Shown piece by piece: positions 9,355 to 20,445 of a stretch of 64,000 bases of DNA. The position numbers were made by a program, and so were the translations under genes. The stretch spans positions 203,962 through 267,961 of the forward strand of contig NZ_KB894354.1 in the NCBI RefSeq assembly GCF_000374425.1, written 5' to 3'. The stretch comes from Acinetobacter tjernbergiae DSM 14971 = CIP 107465. GTDB lineage: Bacteria > Pseudomonadota > Gammaproteobacteria > Pseudomonadales > Moraxellaceae. Position 1 is the stretch's first letter, and each line of letters begins with the position of its first letter. The notes under the pieces were generated by a model, which did not search any database, was not told the origin of the DNA, and worked only from the letters and a program-made list of their open reading frames with translations.

Positions 9355-10398
9355 TTATGATATAAAATAATTTATTTCGTAAAGGGTTTTCCCCTCAAAA
9401 GAGAATAGGCCCTGACGAGCTAAATGTTGTTTTTGCTTTCGATGATTTTTAAGTTGTGATGTTAGGTTTTTGCTTGCAATATTATAAAAAGAAATATTTT
9501 CGCTCCCCACTACTATCAAATGTTTATCAGTCGCATAAATATGAAATATTTCTTGTCTTTGTTCAGGCATTTCCCAAAGTAAATCTGGATTTCCTTTCTT
9601 AAGTGATCGTATATGGACTCCTAATTTATTGATGGATTCATATTCTTCATCGTCTCAAAGTTCAATATGCCATAAGGCGATAGTGTCATTGTCTAGCCAG
9701 CAAAGAGGTAAGTCCCAATTTTCTCTATAACAAAGTTTTTGTAAACTAGCCCCATCTTCACTTTCAAATGCATTTTTATTTAACCATTCAGAAAGTGACC
9801 ATGTACGAGGTATACCAATTGGATGCCATATCCAACCATCATCTAGAATATGTAGCCCATTGGGACTTACATACAATGCACCATGAAAATAATCTAAATA
9901 ATGTTCAGGTTCATTTTGTTCATCATGAGATGCAATGTTCCGATGTGTTGTACTCTTATTGTTTGTCAGGTTAAAGGTTTCGAGTCTATTCCAGTCAGAG
10001 CGATAAATAACAATATCCTCATCTTGGATTCGAGTAAAAGCGATTGAAAAGGGAACTGTATCTTTGTGATAGTTTTTTCCATCTAAGCGCAAAATAATAT
10101 TGCCTGTTTCTGTATTTAGAATGATGCCAAATTGTCCATAATCAACAACGACTGCTACATATAAACCATTCATCGAGCTATGAAGTCGGTATTCAGATTG
10201 TTTGTAGCCATCCTTTTTTTCATTGACTAAGTCAGGGAGTTTAATCAGGGCAATATGCTTGAGTTGCTGAAGTTCAACTTCATAATGATATAAGTGTGCT
10301 TGTTCAGTTAAGATGATGAGAGCATTTGTTTGCTGAATTGGTGAAATTGCTAAAATTGAGCTTTCGAGTCGTTCTATTCGTATTTGATTTTGCTGCAT
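9355..10398 (-). pseudogene. Beta-propeller-like hypothetical gene interrupted by an in-frame TGA
   Basis: Two pieces lie in the same frame on the minus strand. The first, from the ATG at 10398, gives 247 residues ending WHIEL and stops at a TGA (9655-9657). Past that codon the frame stays open as DDEEYESINKLGVHIR and continues to 9355 for about 100 more residues with the same style of sequence (short beta strands, many aromatics, LHILDDGWIWHP-type turns). I know related proteins as hypothetical propeller-like proteins in which this junction reads G-D-D-E, so a GGA to TGA change is the simplest explanation. The product would then be truncated by about 30 percent. It converges with the repeat-protein pair. 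Confidence 0.65.
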
Positions 10399-11931
<1,533 letters not shown>

Positions 11932-11946
11932 TGAACCGAGGAAAAA

Positions 11947-13080
11947 ATGATAGAAGTGGTCGATGGGCAACGTCAGCTCAATGCGTGTAAACGAATCGTT
12001 GTTAAAATCGGATCATCTTTACTGACTGCAAATGGGCAAGGTTTAGATTTAAATGCAATTTCGCATTGGGCGAAACAAATTGCAGATCTACACAAGGCTG
12101 GACATGAGATTATTCTGGTGTCTTCAGGTGCAGTTGCAGAAGGGATGGTACGCATGAAACTTGCGAGTCGACCCACTGATTTACCCAGTTTGCAAGCTTG
12201 TGCTGCTATTGGTCAAATGGGTTTGATTCATACATGGTCGAGTGTATTAGATCAGCATGGTATTCAAACAGCACAAGTCTTACTCACGCATGATGATCTT
12301 GCAGATCGTCGTCGTTATCTCAACTCTTGTGATGCTTTGCAGAACTTGATTGATTGGCGTGTGATTCCTGTTATTAATGAAAATGATACAGTCTCGACCG
12401 ATGAAATCCGTTTTGGAGATAATGACACTTTAGCTGCAATGGTAGCAGGACAGGTTCAAGCTGAGTTGCTGATCATTTTGACGGATCAGCAAGGTATGTT
12501 TGATTCAGATCCACGCAGTAATCCGAATGCCAAGCTATTTTCTTCAGTGCGTGCCTTAGATGATACGTTATTTGAAATGGCGGGCGGCGGTGGAGTCTTA
12601 GGTCGTGGTGGTATGGTGACTAAGGTTCGTGCTGCACGTCTTGCGGCGAAGTCTGGTTGTCCTACTTTAATTGCAAGTGGTGAAAGTGACCATGTTTTGG
12701 CTCGTTTAATGGCGGGTGAAATGTTGGGTACCTTATTCACAACCGATAATGATCGTATGACAGCACATCAGCAATGGTTGGCGGCTCATTTGCAAACAGC
12801 GGGTCGTTTAGTGATTGATGATGGTGCTGTTGAAGCGATTAAACTCAAGCATCGCAGCTTATTGCCTGTGGGTGTAAAAGCGATTGAAGGGCATTTTGAT
12901 CGTGGTGATGTAGTTGAATGTGTTGATAAAACAGGTGCTCGTATTGCTGTAGGGCGTGTGAACTTTAGTTCTCGTTCGGCAGAAATGGTTAAAGGCTTGC
13001 CTTCTGAAAAGGTTTACCAAGTTTTAGGTGAAGCACGTTCTTTAGAAATGATTCACCGTGACCACATGGCAATTTACTAA
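11947..13080 (+). CDS. proB: Glutamate 5-kinase
   Basis: Catalyses the first step of proline synthesis, ATP-dependent phosphorylation of glutamate. The amino-acid kinase domain has [10 protein letters not shown] at the start, [10 protein letters not shown], and the substrate segment [17 protein letters not shown]. The C-terminal 80-90 residues form a PUA domain, as in the full-length bacterial enzyme (377 residues). It follows obgE at 15 bases and is closed by a terminator. Feedback inhibition by proline is typical of the family and not visible directly. Confidence 0.96.
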   Translation: MIEVVDGQRQLNACKRIVVKIGSSLLTANGQGLDLNAISHWAKQIADLHKAGHEIILVSSGAVAEGMVRMKLASRPTDLPSLQACAAIGQMGLIHTWSSVLDQHGIQTAQVLLTHDDLADRRRYLNSCDALQNLIDWRVIPVINENDTVSTDEIRFGDNDTLAAMVAGQVQAELLIILTDQQGMFDSDPRSNPNAKLFSSVRALDDTLFEMAGGGGVLGRGGMVTKVRAARLAAKSGCPTLIASGESDHVLARLMAGEMLGTLFTTDNDRMTAHQQWLAAHLQTAGRLVIDDGAVEAIKLKHRSLLPVGVKAIEGHFDRGDVVECVDKTGARIAVGRVNFSSRSAEMVKGLPSEKVYQVLGEARSLEMIHRDHMAIY

Positions 13081-13093
13081 ATTTGTTTATAAG

Positions 13094-13118
13094 AAACTCG
13101 CTTAGGCGAGTTTTTTTA
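13094..13118 (+). terminator. Intrinsic terminator after proB
   Basis: AAACTCGC / GCGAGTTT stem with a short TTAG loop followed by seven Ts; the T run overlaps the end of the convergent phosphatase gene. Confidence 0.87.
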
Positions 13119-13790
13119 TGCCCGTTTGGGGCTTTGATAAAGACCTATCTCTCTGGGTTTTAGCTCAGGTAATGACTTTCTCTGACCCATCATGTAGGGA
13201 TGGTCAGCGAGTGAGAGCATGTCTAGATCTTCTTCGCTATTTCCATAAGCATAAATATGTTGATAATCTTCTAAATTATATCGTTGCAAAATCCGTAATT
13301 TTTTCTGTTCACGGCTACAATCCTGAGAGCTATAACGACCCGTTAAAATACCATGTCTAATTTCTGTTTCTGTACAAATCAACTCAATATTGAGCAGTTC
13401 GCAGATTGGTGCTAAATACAAATCGACTGATGCAGAAACAAGAACGATATGATCACCACGTTCTTGGTGTAGATAGAGTTGTTGTAGTAAATCGGGATCT
13501 AACTTTTTAACGAGTTGTTTCGCATATTCATATACTAAATTTTCTACAACATCTGCTGAGATTCCCCCAAACATAGTTTGAAATAAACGAGGTCTCATCG
13601 CATGCGCTGGATACAAGCGTAAATAATAGGCTTGTATCCAAGGTAATATCGTTAAGCCTTTTTTGACGATGTGACGCTTTGATAGAGTAAAGAAAATGAA
13701 CCCCGTAAAACTATCTTTAGGATAGAGTGTGCCATCAAAGTCAAATAAGGCAAGATTTATAGTTTTATGCGTTTCGCTCTTTGCATGCAT
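13116..13790 (-). CDS. HAD superfamily phosphatase, subfamily IB
   Basis: A 224-residue hydrolase of the SerB-like HAD-IB group. The nucleophile motif FDFDGTLYPKDSF is at about residue 15, motif II is LVSASVD, and the C-terminal acidic motif is YGNSEEDLDML. The cap is helical and rich in aromatic residues. Substrate is unknown; such proteins often dephosphorylate small phosphate esters or phospholipid heads. Its start lies inside the end of the upstream DUF1615 gene (34-base overlap), so the two are co-transcribed and probably coupled. Confidence 0.85.
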   Translation of the reverse strand: MHAKSETHKTINLALFDFDGTLYPKDSFTGFIFFTLSKRHIVKKGLTILPWIQAYYLRLYPAHAMRPRLFQTMFGGISADVVENLVYEYAKQLVKKLDPDLLQQLYLHQERGDHIVLVSASVDLYLAPICELLNIELICTETEIRHGILTGRYSSQDCSREQKKLRILQRYNLEDYQHIYAYGNSEEDLDMLSLADHPYMMGQRKSLPELKPREIGLYQSPKRA

Positions 13791-14965
13791 GTCTCATATC
13801 GTCCATTTACACGGCTTGCAAACCAATTGGTATTATAATCACGACTCAGTTTAGGTCCTGAAATAACGACTTGTGGCATGACAGCGTAGATTGGTTCTTT
13901 TTTAGTTTTATTTTGATAAAGCTTTTGTACTGCTAAATAGGTTTGAGTATCTTCGAAATTTTTCTCTTTTTCTTTTTTTAAATCAGCACGAATTTGACGT
14001 GGTGTTACAAGAATATTGTTTTGTGAAAAAATAGCAATTAACTCTTTTTCAGTTTGGCTTTGCGTTGCTTTGATATCGCCATCTTTACTATAAAGTAATA
14101 GGTCACCATCTAGGCTAATTTCAGTTTTCGTGAGTGCATTTAACATGGTTTGGAATGCTGCGTTACGGCTCGAATAAACACCTGAGTTGTAGTCTGCAAA
14201 ACGATAGATTGCCTTATCATAATCAGCTGGGTATTCCATTAAACGATGAATACCATAATATAATCCACCATATTGGGTATACAGATCATTGCGTAGCTCG
14301 GCAATGCTACCACTTTGGCGTTTATGTTCTTTTGCATAGTTAATATGAACTTGCATTGAACCTAAAGTGGTAATTGGATTCATTTTTTCGCCAATGTCTT
14401 GCCCAACAAGTTTAGCTGCACCTGTTAATGCACTAACATGGTAATGCTTTGACATGTAATCGAAAATTTCACGGTAGAGTAAATCGAGTTCACGTTCCGT
14501 TCTGACTTTGCGCATTTGGCTCATGTAATTATTTTCAGGAGATGGTTGATTCTTCAGTACATCCTCAAAATAGCCTGCGACTGTTCCACCTATCGTTTCG
14601 CCCAACTTTGCTTCAAATTTTTCTTTGAGTCGGGTATTAATCTCTTGTACTGCTTTTTCCCCAAGTCCAGGTACGGCAGGGTCAGCAACAAAATTTGATT
14701 CCTGATCAACGACTGCAACGATACTGCACACATTCTGCTTCGTTTTAGGAATATCAAGTTGTTGCATGATATCAAAGATATCTTTTGCCCACGATTGACG
14801 ATCGTTTACACGGGGAGGAATGACCTTCTTAATCTGTTCTGCTTCCATTTCTGGCTCTTTACCATTAGACCACCATGCTTTATCTCCACAAGCTGATAAG
14901 CTGAGACATGCAGTAATGATGCTAACAATTTTTAATAAAGGACGAGTCGGGAATGATTTATTCAT
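13757..14965 (-). CDS. DUF1615 family lipoprotein
   Basis: A lipoprotein of about 402 residues. Starting at the ATG for MNKSFPTRP gives a proper lipoprotein signal with lipobox LSAC; the frame is open upstream but that part reads through the divergent dusB promoter and lacks a signal. The mature protein is rich in charged residues and contains a segment reminiscent of transglycosylase-like folds (VVDQESNFVADPAVPGLG, TTLGSMQVHINYA, ADYNSGVYSSRNAAFQ), consistent with what I know of DUF1615. A cell-wall role is therefore possible but not established. It is divergent from dusB and overlaps the downstream phosphatase. Confidence 0.82.
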   Translation of the reverse strand: MNKSFPTRPLLKIVSIITACLSLSACGDKAWWSNGKEPEMEAEQIKKVIPPRVNDRQSWAKDIFDIMQQLDIPKTKQNVCSIVAVVDQESNFVADPAVPGLGEKAVQEINTRLKEKFEAKLGETIGGTVAGYFEDVLKNQPSPENNYMSQMRKVRTERELDLLYREIFDYMSKHYHVSALTGAAKLVGQDIGEKMNPITTLGSMQVHINYAKEHKRQSGSIAELRNDLYTQYGGLYYGIHRLMEYPADYDKAIYRFADYNSGVYSSRNAAFQTMLNALTKTEISLDGDLLLYSKDGDIKATQSQTEKELIAIFSQNNILVTPRQIRADLKKEKEKNFEDTQTYLAVQKLYQNKTKKEPIYAVMPQVVISGPKLSRDYNTNWFASRVNGRYETCMQRAKRIKL

Positions 14966-15048
14966 AATCAGAACAACACCACATAATAAAGATGAGTCAA
15001 ATGGGCGAATGAAGTATACTATGTTGCTCAGAATTTGTAAGAATATAT

Positions 15049-16074
15049 ATGTATATTGGTTCATATCAACTGTCAAATAATTTGATTGTTGCACCTATGG
15101 CAGGTGTAACGGATAGACCCTTTAGGACACTGTGTAAATACTTTGGCGCAGGTCATGCTGTCAGTGAAATGATGACGGCTGATAAAACCCTGCGTATGAG
15201 TAAAAAGAGTTTATATCGGGCAAATTTTGAGGGTGAACTAGCACCCATATCAGCACAAATTGCAGGTTCTGACCCTGAACAGCTTGCTGAAGCTGCGCGT
15301 TATCAAGTGGCAAATGGTGCGCAAATTGTTGATATTAATATGGGTTGCCCAGCCAAAAAAGTCTGTAACAAACTTGCAGGTTCCGCTTTGTTACAAGATG
15401 AAGACTTAGTTGCTCGTATTTTAGATGCCGTGGTGGCTGCGGTTGATGTGCCTGTGACTTTAAAGACTCGATTGGGTTTTTTAAATGGACATGAAAATAT
15501 TTTACGTGTTGCAAAACGCGCGGAAGAATCGGGAGTTGCTGCTCTAGCGTTGCATGGTCGTACCCGTGAAGATATGTATTTGAATACAGCACGGTATGAT
15601 CTGATTAAACAGGTTAAAGAATTGATTGATATTCCTTTGATTGCGAATGGAGATATTGATAGTCCTGAGAAAGCCAAATATGTTTTAGATTATACAGGCG
15701 CAGATGCCATTATGATTGGGCGTGCAGCACAGGGGCGACCTTGGATCTTTAGAGAAATTGCACATTATTTGAAAACAGGCGAACATTTGGCAGCACCTGA
15801 TATTGCTGAAGTGAGAACTGTATTGTTAGGGCATTTGGCTGAACTCTATCAATTCTATGGTGAATACTCAGGTTGTCGTATTGCACGCAAGCATATTGCT
15901 TGGTACACCAAAGGCTTGCGTTCGAGTAATGAGTTTCGCCAAAGTATGTATAAAGTAGAGAATACTGCTGATCAGGCAAAGGTTGTAGAAGCATATTTTG
16001 ATCAATTGCTTGATCTAGGGCAGCGTATGAGTGATGTGCAAGTTGAACAAGTCAATTTGTTAGAAATTAAATAG
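15049..16074 (+). CDS. dusB: tRNA-dihydrouridine synthase B
   Basis: Reduces uridine to dihydrouridine in tRNA using FMN and NADPH. The TIM-barrel motifs are clear: LIVAPMAGVTDRPFR at the start, NMGCPAKKVCNKLAGSALL with the catalytic cysteine, TLKTRLGF, ALHGRTRE, and the FMN-binding IANGDI and MIGRAAQGRPW. Size (341 residues) and motif wording match DusB best. In enterobacteria dusB precedes fis; here no fis follows, only a strong bidirectional terminator. The start at 15049 sits close to the divergent lipoprotein gene. Confidence 0.93.
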   Translation: MYIGSYQLSNNLIVAPMAGVTDRPFRTLCKYFGAGHAVSEMMTADKTLRMSKKSLYRANFEGELAPISAQIAGSDPEQLAEAARYQVANGAQIVDINMGCPAKKVCNKLAGSALLQDEDLVARILDAVVAAVDVPVTLKTRLGFLNGHENILRVAKRAEESGVAALALHGRTREDMYLNTARYDLIKQVKELIDIPLIANGDIDSPEKAKYVLDYTGADAIMIGRAAQGRPWIFREIAHYLKTGEHLAAPDIAEVRTVLLGHLAELYQFYGEYSGCRIARKHIAWYTKGLRSSNEFRQSMYKVENTADQAKVVEAYFDQLLDLGQRMSDVQVEQVNLLEIK

Positions 16075-16096
16075 TTGTGTTGTTTTCAGTGGTTTT

Positions 16097-16130
16097 AAAA
16101 ACCCTGTAATGATCATTACAGGGTTTTTTT
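16097..16130. terminator. Bidirectional terminator between dusB and oxyR
   Basis: A perfect 32-base palindrome centred on GATC (AAAAACCCTGTAATGA and its complement), with T runs on both strands, between two converging genes. Confidence 0.9.
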
Positions 16131-16131
16131 A

Positions 16132-17037
16132 TTATTCCAAATGCGCAGTGATTTTTTGCAAAATTTGCAAGATCACATCAAATTCACTTTGCAATGGTGT
16201 GCTTTTTCGTGTCACCAAAGCTAAGGTACGGCTCGGCGCAGCTTCAATTGATTTAACGGCAATTTCTTCATTGAAATGAATCATACTGTTTTTCAATGCA
16301 ATTTCAGGTAGAAGCGTAAAGCCAAGATCAGATGAAACCATTTCGATGAGTGTTGGAAGAGAGCTTGCTTTCAAACGATGATCATTTTTACGCTCACCTA
16401 CAGGACAAGCACTTAAAGCATGATCACGTAAGCAATGCCCTTCCTCTAGCAACATTAGACGTGATAAATCCAAATCATCTAGTGAGTTTGCATTCTCAGC
16501 ATTCTTGTCATTTTTATTGTAGACAACGAATAAGTTTTCTTTTGTGATTTCAGCAACTTTTAACCCACGCGTATCGAAAGGAAGCGCAAGCACAATCATA
16601 TCCAGATTGCCATGTTCTAATTTTTCTACGATTTTTTCGCTTTGAGCTTCATGTAAGTGAAGTTGAATCTTTGGTAATTGCTGATGCACTTCATCAAGAA
16701 GTTGGGTCAAGATAAATGGTGCGATCGTTGGGATAATCCCAAGGTGTAAATCACCCGTTAGTGGTTCACTCATTTCTCGACTTAAACGCATCAAGTCTTG
16801 CGCATCTGCAAGTAATACACGCGCACGTTCGACAACTTGTTCGCCTAAAGGGGTTAAACGAACATTTTGACGATCACGCTCAACTAGGACGCCACCTAAG
16901 AGACGTTCCAACTCCATGATGCCACCCGATAAGGTGGACTGAGTAACAAATGAACGACGTGCAGCTTCAGTAAAATGTAAAGTTTCTGACAACGTAACTA
17001 AATACGATAGCTGTCTTAATGAGGGTAATGCAGCCAT
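16132..17037 (-). CDS. oxyR: LysR-type peroxide sensor OxyR
   Basis: A 301-residue LysR regulator. The N-terminal winged helix is typical (LHFTEAARRSFVTQSTLSGG). The redox pair of OxyR is present as C202 and C211 in GHCLRDHALSAC, with the nine-residue spacing of E. coli C199/C208, so peroxide sensing by disulphide formation is very likely. It is the last gene of the rubredoxin cluster and starts 6 bases after the esterase stop. The position links oxidative-stress control to an electron-transfer operon; in ADP1 the same gene order was reported. Confidence 0.94.
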   Translation of the reverse strand: MAALPSLRQLSYLVTLSETLHFTEAARRSFVTQSTLSGGIMELERLLGGVLVERDRQNVRLTPLGEQVVERARVLLADAQDLMRLSREMSEPLTGDLHLGIIPTIAPFILTQLLDEVHQQLPKIQLHLHEAQSEKIVEKLEHGNLDMIVLALPFDTRGLKVAEITKENLFVVYNKNDKNAENANSLDDLDLSRLMLLEEGHCLRDHALSACPVGERKNDHRLKASSLPTLIEMVSSDLGFTLLPEIALKNSMIHFNEEIAVKSIEAAPSRTLALVTRKSTPLQSEFDVILQILQKITAHLE

Positions 17038-17043
17038 AGAGTC

Positions 17044-17988
17044 CTAGTGTGATGATCTAAAGTGGTGAGCAAACAAACCGCTAAGTTGTGGAATGAAATG
17101 AGCAGGAATATCATGCCCCATTCCTTGAATTAATTCAAATTTAGCACCCGAAATTGCCTTTGCAACGGCTTTCCCATGACTTGGCGGTAATAAACGATCT
17201 TTTGAGCCATGTACAACCAAAGTCGGTTGGGTAATATCTTTGTTCAATGGTAATAGCGAACCTGTACATAATATTGCTAAAAACTGTTGAAGTACACCCG
17301 CTGGATAGAAACTACGACGATATAGTTTGCGAATTGTTTGAATTGCTTCAACTTGATTTACATACCCTGGAGAACCAATGATGTGAAAGACCTTTAAACT
17401 GTGATTAACAATCGCTTCTTCATCATGTGCTTCAGGCTTACCAATTAAACTGAGAAGTTGTTTTGGAAATGGTGGCGGAAGGAAGGGCTGATTGTTACTG
17501 GTAAATAGCAATCCAATTTTTTCAACTTTTTCTGGATATTTTGCAGCTACAATTTGAGAAATCATGCCACCCATTGACGCACCTAGGAGATAGGTTTTTT
17601 CTAGCCCTAATTGGTCGATTAGCATTGAGACATCTTCAGCCATATCATAAAGCGTATAGGGTGCGCCTTCATTGCCAAGCCCCATGATAAAGCGACCCAT
17701 TAATTTCATGGTATTGAGTCGTTTTCTTTTTTCACGAATTTTTGAAGATAAACCAATATCTCGATTGTCAAATCGAATAACACGAAAGCCTTGGTCAATT
17801 AATGATTTACAAAAAAAGTCAGGCCAAAACAACATCTGAGCACCTAAACCCATCACCAATAAAATTGTTGGGTGTTCTGGGTTTCCCCCAATTTCAACAT
17901 GCAGTTGAATACCATTGCCTAAAGTGACTTTGGTTTCTTGCATAAATGGGGCGTAAGGTGACACATTAAATTGTAAGGCGCTGTTCAT
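17044..17988 (-). CDS. estB: Alpha/beta hydrolase, esterase of the rubredoxin operon
   Basis: An alpha/beta-fold hydrolase of about 314 residues. The nucleophile elbow is GASMGGM, the oxyanion region is LVMGLGAQ, and the likely acid and base are in VHGSKDRLLPP and GMGHDIPA. The symbol follows ADP1, where rubA and rubB lie with an esterase gene estB and oxyR; the order here is identical. The frame is open from a TTG at 18051, but ATG at 17988 (MNSALQ) has GGA nine bases upstream and is a better start; a second ATG three codons earlier is possible. It lies downstream of rubB and upstream of oxyR. Confidence 0.85.
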   Translation of the reverse strand: MNSALQFNVSPYAPFMQETKVTLGNGIQLHVEIGGNPEHPTILLVMGLGAQMLFWPDFFCKSLIDQGFRVIRFDNRDIGLSSKIREKRKRLNTMKLMGRFIMGLGNEGAPYTLYDMAEDVSMLIDQLGLEKTYLLGASMGGMISQIVAAKYPEKVEKIGLLFTSNNQPFLPPPFPKQLLSLIGKPEAHDEEAIVNHSLKVFHIIGSPGYVNQVEAIQTIRKLYRRSFYPAGVLQQFLAILCTGSLLPLNKDITQPTLVVHGSKDRLLPPSHGKAVAKAISGAKFELIQGMGHDIPAHFIPQLSGLFAHHFRSSH

Positions 17989-18069
17989 GGCATTCATTCC
18001 GAGTTGAATTCTTTTTATCGAATTAAAGTCTGTTGGAAATTCCTTTCTCAACAGACCCTAATTTAAACC

Positions 18070-19251
18070 TTAAACTTGTGCTGGAATCAAGTCAGGAACC
18101 AGTTTGGTTAAGCTTAAACGTTGTTTACTTGCTGTTGCACCTAACAGTACAAAGCCTCGTAATGTTCCTTCACTATCCGCAGCTTTTGCAAGCATACCAT
18201 CATCAAATTCTTCTGTTTCCCAACTTACATCAATACCGATTGGTGCAGGTAAAACAGTTAATGGCGCAGCAGGTGTTTTTACTGCAACAGGCATAGCAGG
18301 GTAGTGTACCGCAGTGCTTTGACCACTCAGGGTTTTGGCTAAGGCACGTGCTTGTTGCATGATTGGCATCACAAATGGCAATAATGTTCCATTGACTTCA
18401 GCACAGTCACCCACCGCATAGATATCTGCTTGATTGGTTTCCAATAAGGTATTGGTCACGATACCGCGACTGGTTTGAATATTTGCAGCTTTTGCCAAGC
18501 TTGTATTTGGCTGTAAACCAATTGCTGAAAGGACGATATCGGCAATAAGGGTTTGACCATTTGCAAGTGTAACTGCATAGTCTTCGCCATTATTCGTTTT
18601 TGTTACTTTCTCTACCGTAGTTGAAAGTGCAAATTTAATACCTGCTTGTTCTAAATTGGTTTTAAATGCATCTGCAACATGGTTTGGGAGTAAACGACCG
18701 AGCGGTTGTGGTGCAAGATCAATCACAGTGACATCATAGTTACTATGAAGTAAATCGTTGGCAAATTCGCAGCCAATTAAACCCGCACCTAAAATCACAA
18801 CCCGTTTATCTTTGCGGTTTGCTAAATTTTCACGGAATGTACGATAGTCACTGAGTGAGTTCACCACATGAATATCATCGCTACCATCACCAGTAATGGC
18901 TAAACGAATTGGATTTGCGCCAACGGCAAGCACAAGTTTTGAATAAGGTTGAGTTATGCTTTCACCATTTTTTTCTAAGGTGATTTCATGATTTTCAGCA
19001 TTAATCTCTTTCACCAAGGTTTCAGCTTCAATACGCATATTGAGCTGAGCTGTCATTTTAGCTGCATCGCCTAGAGCAATTTGTTCAGGTGCTTTATTGC
19101 CTGCAAAGGCATTAGATAATGTTGGTTTTGCATAATTTACCGCATCATCTGCGCAGATCATAACCAGTTCTTGTTCAGGGCTTAGTTTGCGAAATTCTCG
19201 TGCAACAGTATAGCCTGCCATGCCCGATCCGATGATGACGATAGGATGCAT
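18070..19251 (-). CDS. rubB: Rubredoxin-NAD(+) reductase
   Basis: An FAD enzyme that passes electrons from NADH to rubredoxin, feeding membrane alkane hydroxylase. Two dinucleotide motifs are visible: IIGSGMAGYTVAREF at the N-terminus for FAD, and VVILGAGLIGCEFAN in the middle for NADH; the second FAD motif is IYAVGDCAEV. Starting at MHPIVIIG gives 393 residues, the length I recall for the Acinetobacter enzyme; GGAG precedes this ATG. An upstream in-frame ATG would add eleven unrelated residues that run into the intercistronic hairpin. The gene follows rubA and precedes the esterase. Confidence 0.94.
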   Translation of the reverse strand: MHPIVIIGSGMAGYTVAREFRKLSPEQELVMICADDAVNYAKPTLSNAFAGNKAPEQIALGDAAKMTAQLNMRIEAETLVKEINAENHEITLEKNGESITQPYSKLVLAVGANPIRLAITGDGSDDIHVVNSLSDYRTFRENLANRKDKRVVILGAGLIGCEFANDLLHSNYDVTVIDLAPQPLGRLLPNHVADAFKTNLEQAGIKFALSTTVEKVTKTNNGEDYAVTLANGQTLIADIVLSAIGLQPNTSLAKAANIQTSRGIVTNTLLETNQADIYAVGDCAEVNGTLLPFVMPIMQQARALAKTLSGQSTAVHYPAMPVAVKTPAAPLTVLPAPIGIDVSWETEEFDDGMLAKAADSEGTLRGFVLLGATASKQRLSLTKLVPDLIPAQV

Positions 19252-19296
19252 TATATTCTCCAGTATTTTTTCAATAAAAAACAAATGATAGGAAAA

Positions 19297-19326
19297 AAAA
19301 GACCATGATCATGATCACGGTCTTTT
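19297..19326 (-). terminator. Intercistronic terminator between rubA and rubB
   Basis: AAAAGACC and GGTCTTTT pair over 8 bases, with ATGATC/GATCA arms extending the stem across one mismatch. On the minus strand the hairpin is followed directly by eight Ts. It stands after the rubA stop and before rubB, so it should lower transcription of the downstream genes rather than end the operon. Confidence 0.75.
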
Positions 19327-19334
19327 AGATCTAT

Positions 19335-19499
19335 TTAGATTTCAATCATTTCAAAATCAGCTTTTGAAACGCCGCAATCTGGGCAAGTCCAATCATCAGG
19401 GATATCTTCCCATTTGGTACCTGCTGCAATGCCGTCTTGTGGCCAACCATCTGCTTCGTCGTAAATCCACCCACAAACGATACATTGATATTTTTTCAT
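19335..19499 (-). CDS. rubA: Rubredoxin
   Basis: A 54-residue one-iron electron carrier. The four cysteine ligands are in two knuckles, CIVCG (C6, C9) and CPDCG (C39, C42), with the family's core aromatic residues around them (YQC, WIYDE, DDWTCP). Starting at MKKYQC is supported by GGAG 8-9 bases upstream; a longer reading adds ten unrelated residues. It is the first gene of rubA-rubB-esterase-oxyR and presumably serves an alkane monooxygenase encoded elsewhere. The hairpin after it suggests that the small carrier is made in excess over its reductase. Confidence 0.96.
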   Translation of the reverse strand: MKKYQCIVCGWIYDEADGWPQDGIAAGTKWEDIPDDWTCPDCGVSKADFEMIEI

Positions 19500-19846
19500 G
19501 TGACTCTCCAAACTGATAGGTATGCTCAAGTTGCCTTTCAGTAAAACTATTCCATAATGTCGCTACGATCGCTGCAATACAACAAACTTGTGTTGATCAG
19601 GAGTTAGATTTTTACGCAGAACGCCATTTAAGTAAAGCAAATGCAAGAGTTTAATCATTTATGTAGAAAGTGGAATGGCAATTTGTTCTGAAAGTCTTGT
19701 TATTTGAGCAATTACTCTAATTTTTATAGATATGTATATGTTTATAGTATTTTAAAAATAGTAAAAGTATAAATATAGGGTGGGTGAAAAATAACCATTT
19801 AAAATTAAAAGATCAAAATATCACCATAATTATGAGGAAAATAAAA
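19500..19846. other. Divergent promoter region between rubA and the SRPBCC gene
   Basis: About 350 bases separate two divergent starts. I see no gene or strong repeat. The rubA side is moderately GC-rich near 19560; the other side is very AT-rich and ends with GAGGA about 10 bases before the ATG at 19847. Both promoters must lie here, but I found no consensus pair I would defend. Confidence 0.45.
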
Positions 19847-20284
19847 ATGCAAACCTTATCTTATGAAATTGAAATTCATGCTTCTAAACAAAAAGTTTGG
19901 GAGATTTTATGGCAAAAAGAAACTTATCAAGCGTGGACGCAATTTTTTTCTTGCAACTCGACCATGCAATCAGACTGGAAAGTAGGCGGTAAAACCTATT
20001 TCTATGATGATAAGGGAGATGGCATGATTTCAACAATCGAACGTTTAGATGAACCTAATGTGATTATTTTTAAACATATTGGAATGATTCAAGATGGAGA
20101 GCAAGATACTGAAAGTGACGATGTAAAATCTTGGGCAGGTGCATTAGAAAAGTACATGTTATTTGATTTGGATGACGTTACTCAACTCTATGTGGAAGTG
20201 GATATTCAACCCGAATATATTGAAATGATGAATCAAGGATTTGAAAAAGGGTTGGCTTTGGTTAAACAACTCGCTGAGCAATAA
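19847..20284 (+). CDS. SRPBCC (AHSA1-like) ligand-binding domain protein
   Basis: A small cytosolic protein of 145 residues with the START/SRPBCC helix-grip fold as judged by its sequence run: strand TLSYEIEIHASKQKVWEIL, a W-x-x-F segment (AWTQFFSC), VGGKTYF, and a long C-terminal helix (GFEKGLALVKQLAEQ). Such domains bind hydrophobic ligands; no substrate can be named. The frame is open 21 codons further upstream, but GAGGA sits just before MQTLSY and the earlier residues do not fit the fold. It is about 160 bases before lysS, with which it may share no promoter. Confidence 0.72.
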   Translation: MQTLSYEIEIHASKQKVWEILWQKETYQAWTQFFSCNSTMQSDWKVGGKTYFYDDKGDGMISTIERLDEPNVIIFKHIGMIQDGEQDTESDDVKSWAGALEKYMLFDLDDVTQLYVEVDIQPEYIEMMNQGFEKGLALVKQLAEQ

Positions 20285-20445
20285 AATCACTTTTGCCGTA
20301 CATTTATTGCAAGATCAGCGTACTATTTGTGCTTGGAAATGGATAAATCTTTGCTTTTTTCACCTTTGTGGTACTGAAATGATGCGAAAATGGGCTGTGA
20401 TCTGCTATCCTATGCCACTTCAATTTTACTTAGATCGAGGCAGAG

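Noticed and set aside
9655..9657. In-frame TGA as a selenocysteine codon
   Set aside because: No selenoprotein family fits, no conserved cysteine position is known here, and no obvious hairpin of the bacterial SECIS type follows. A nonsense change is simpler.
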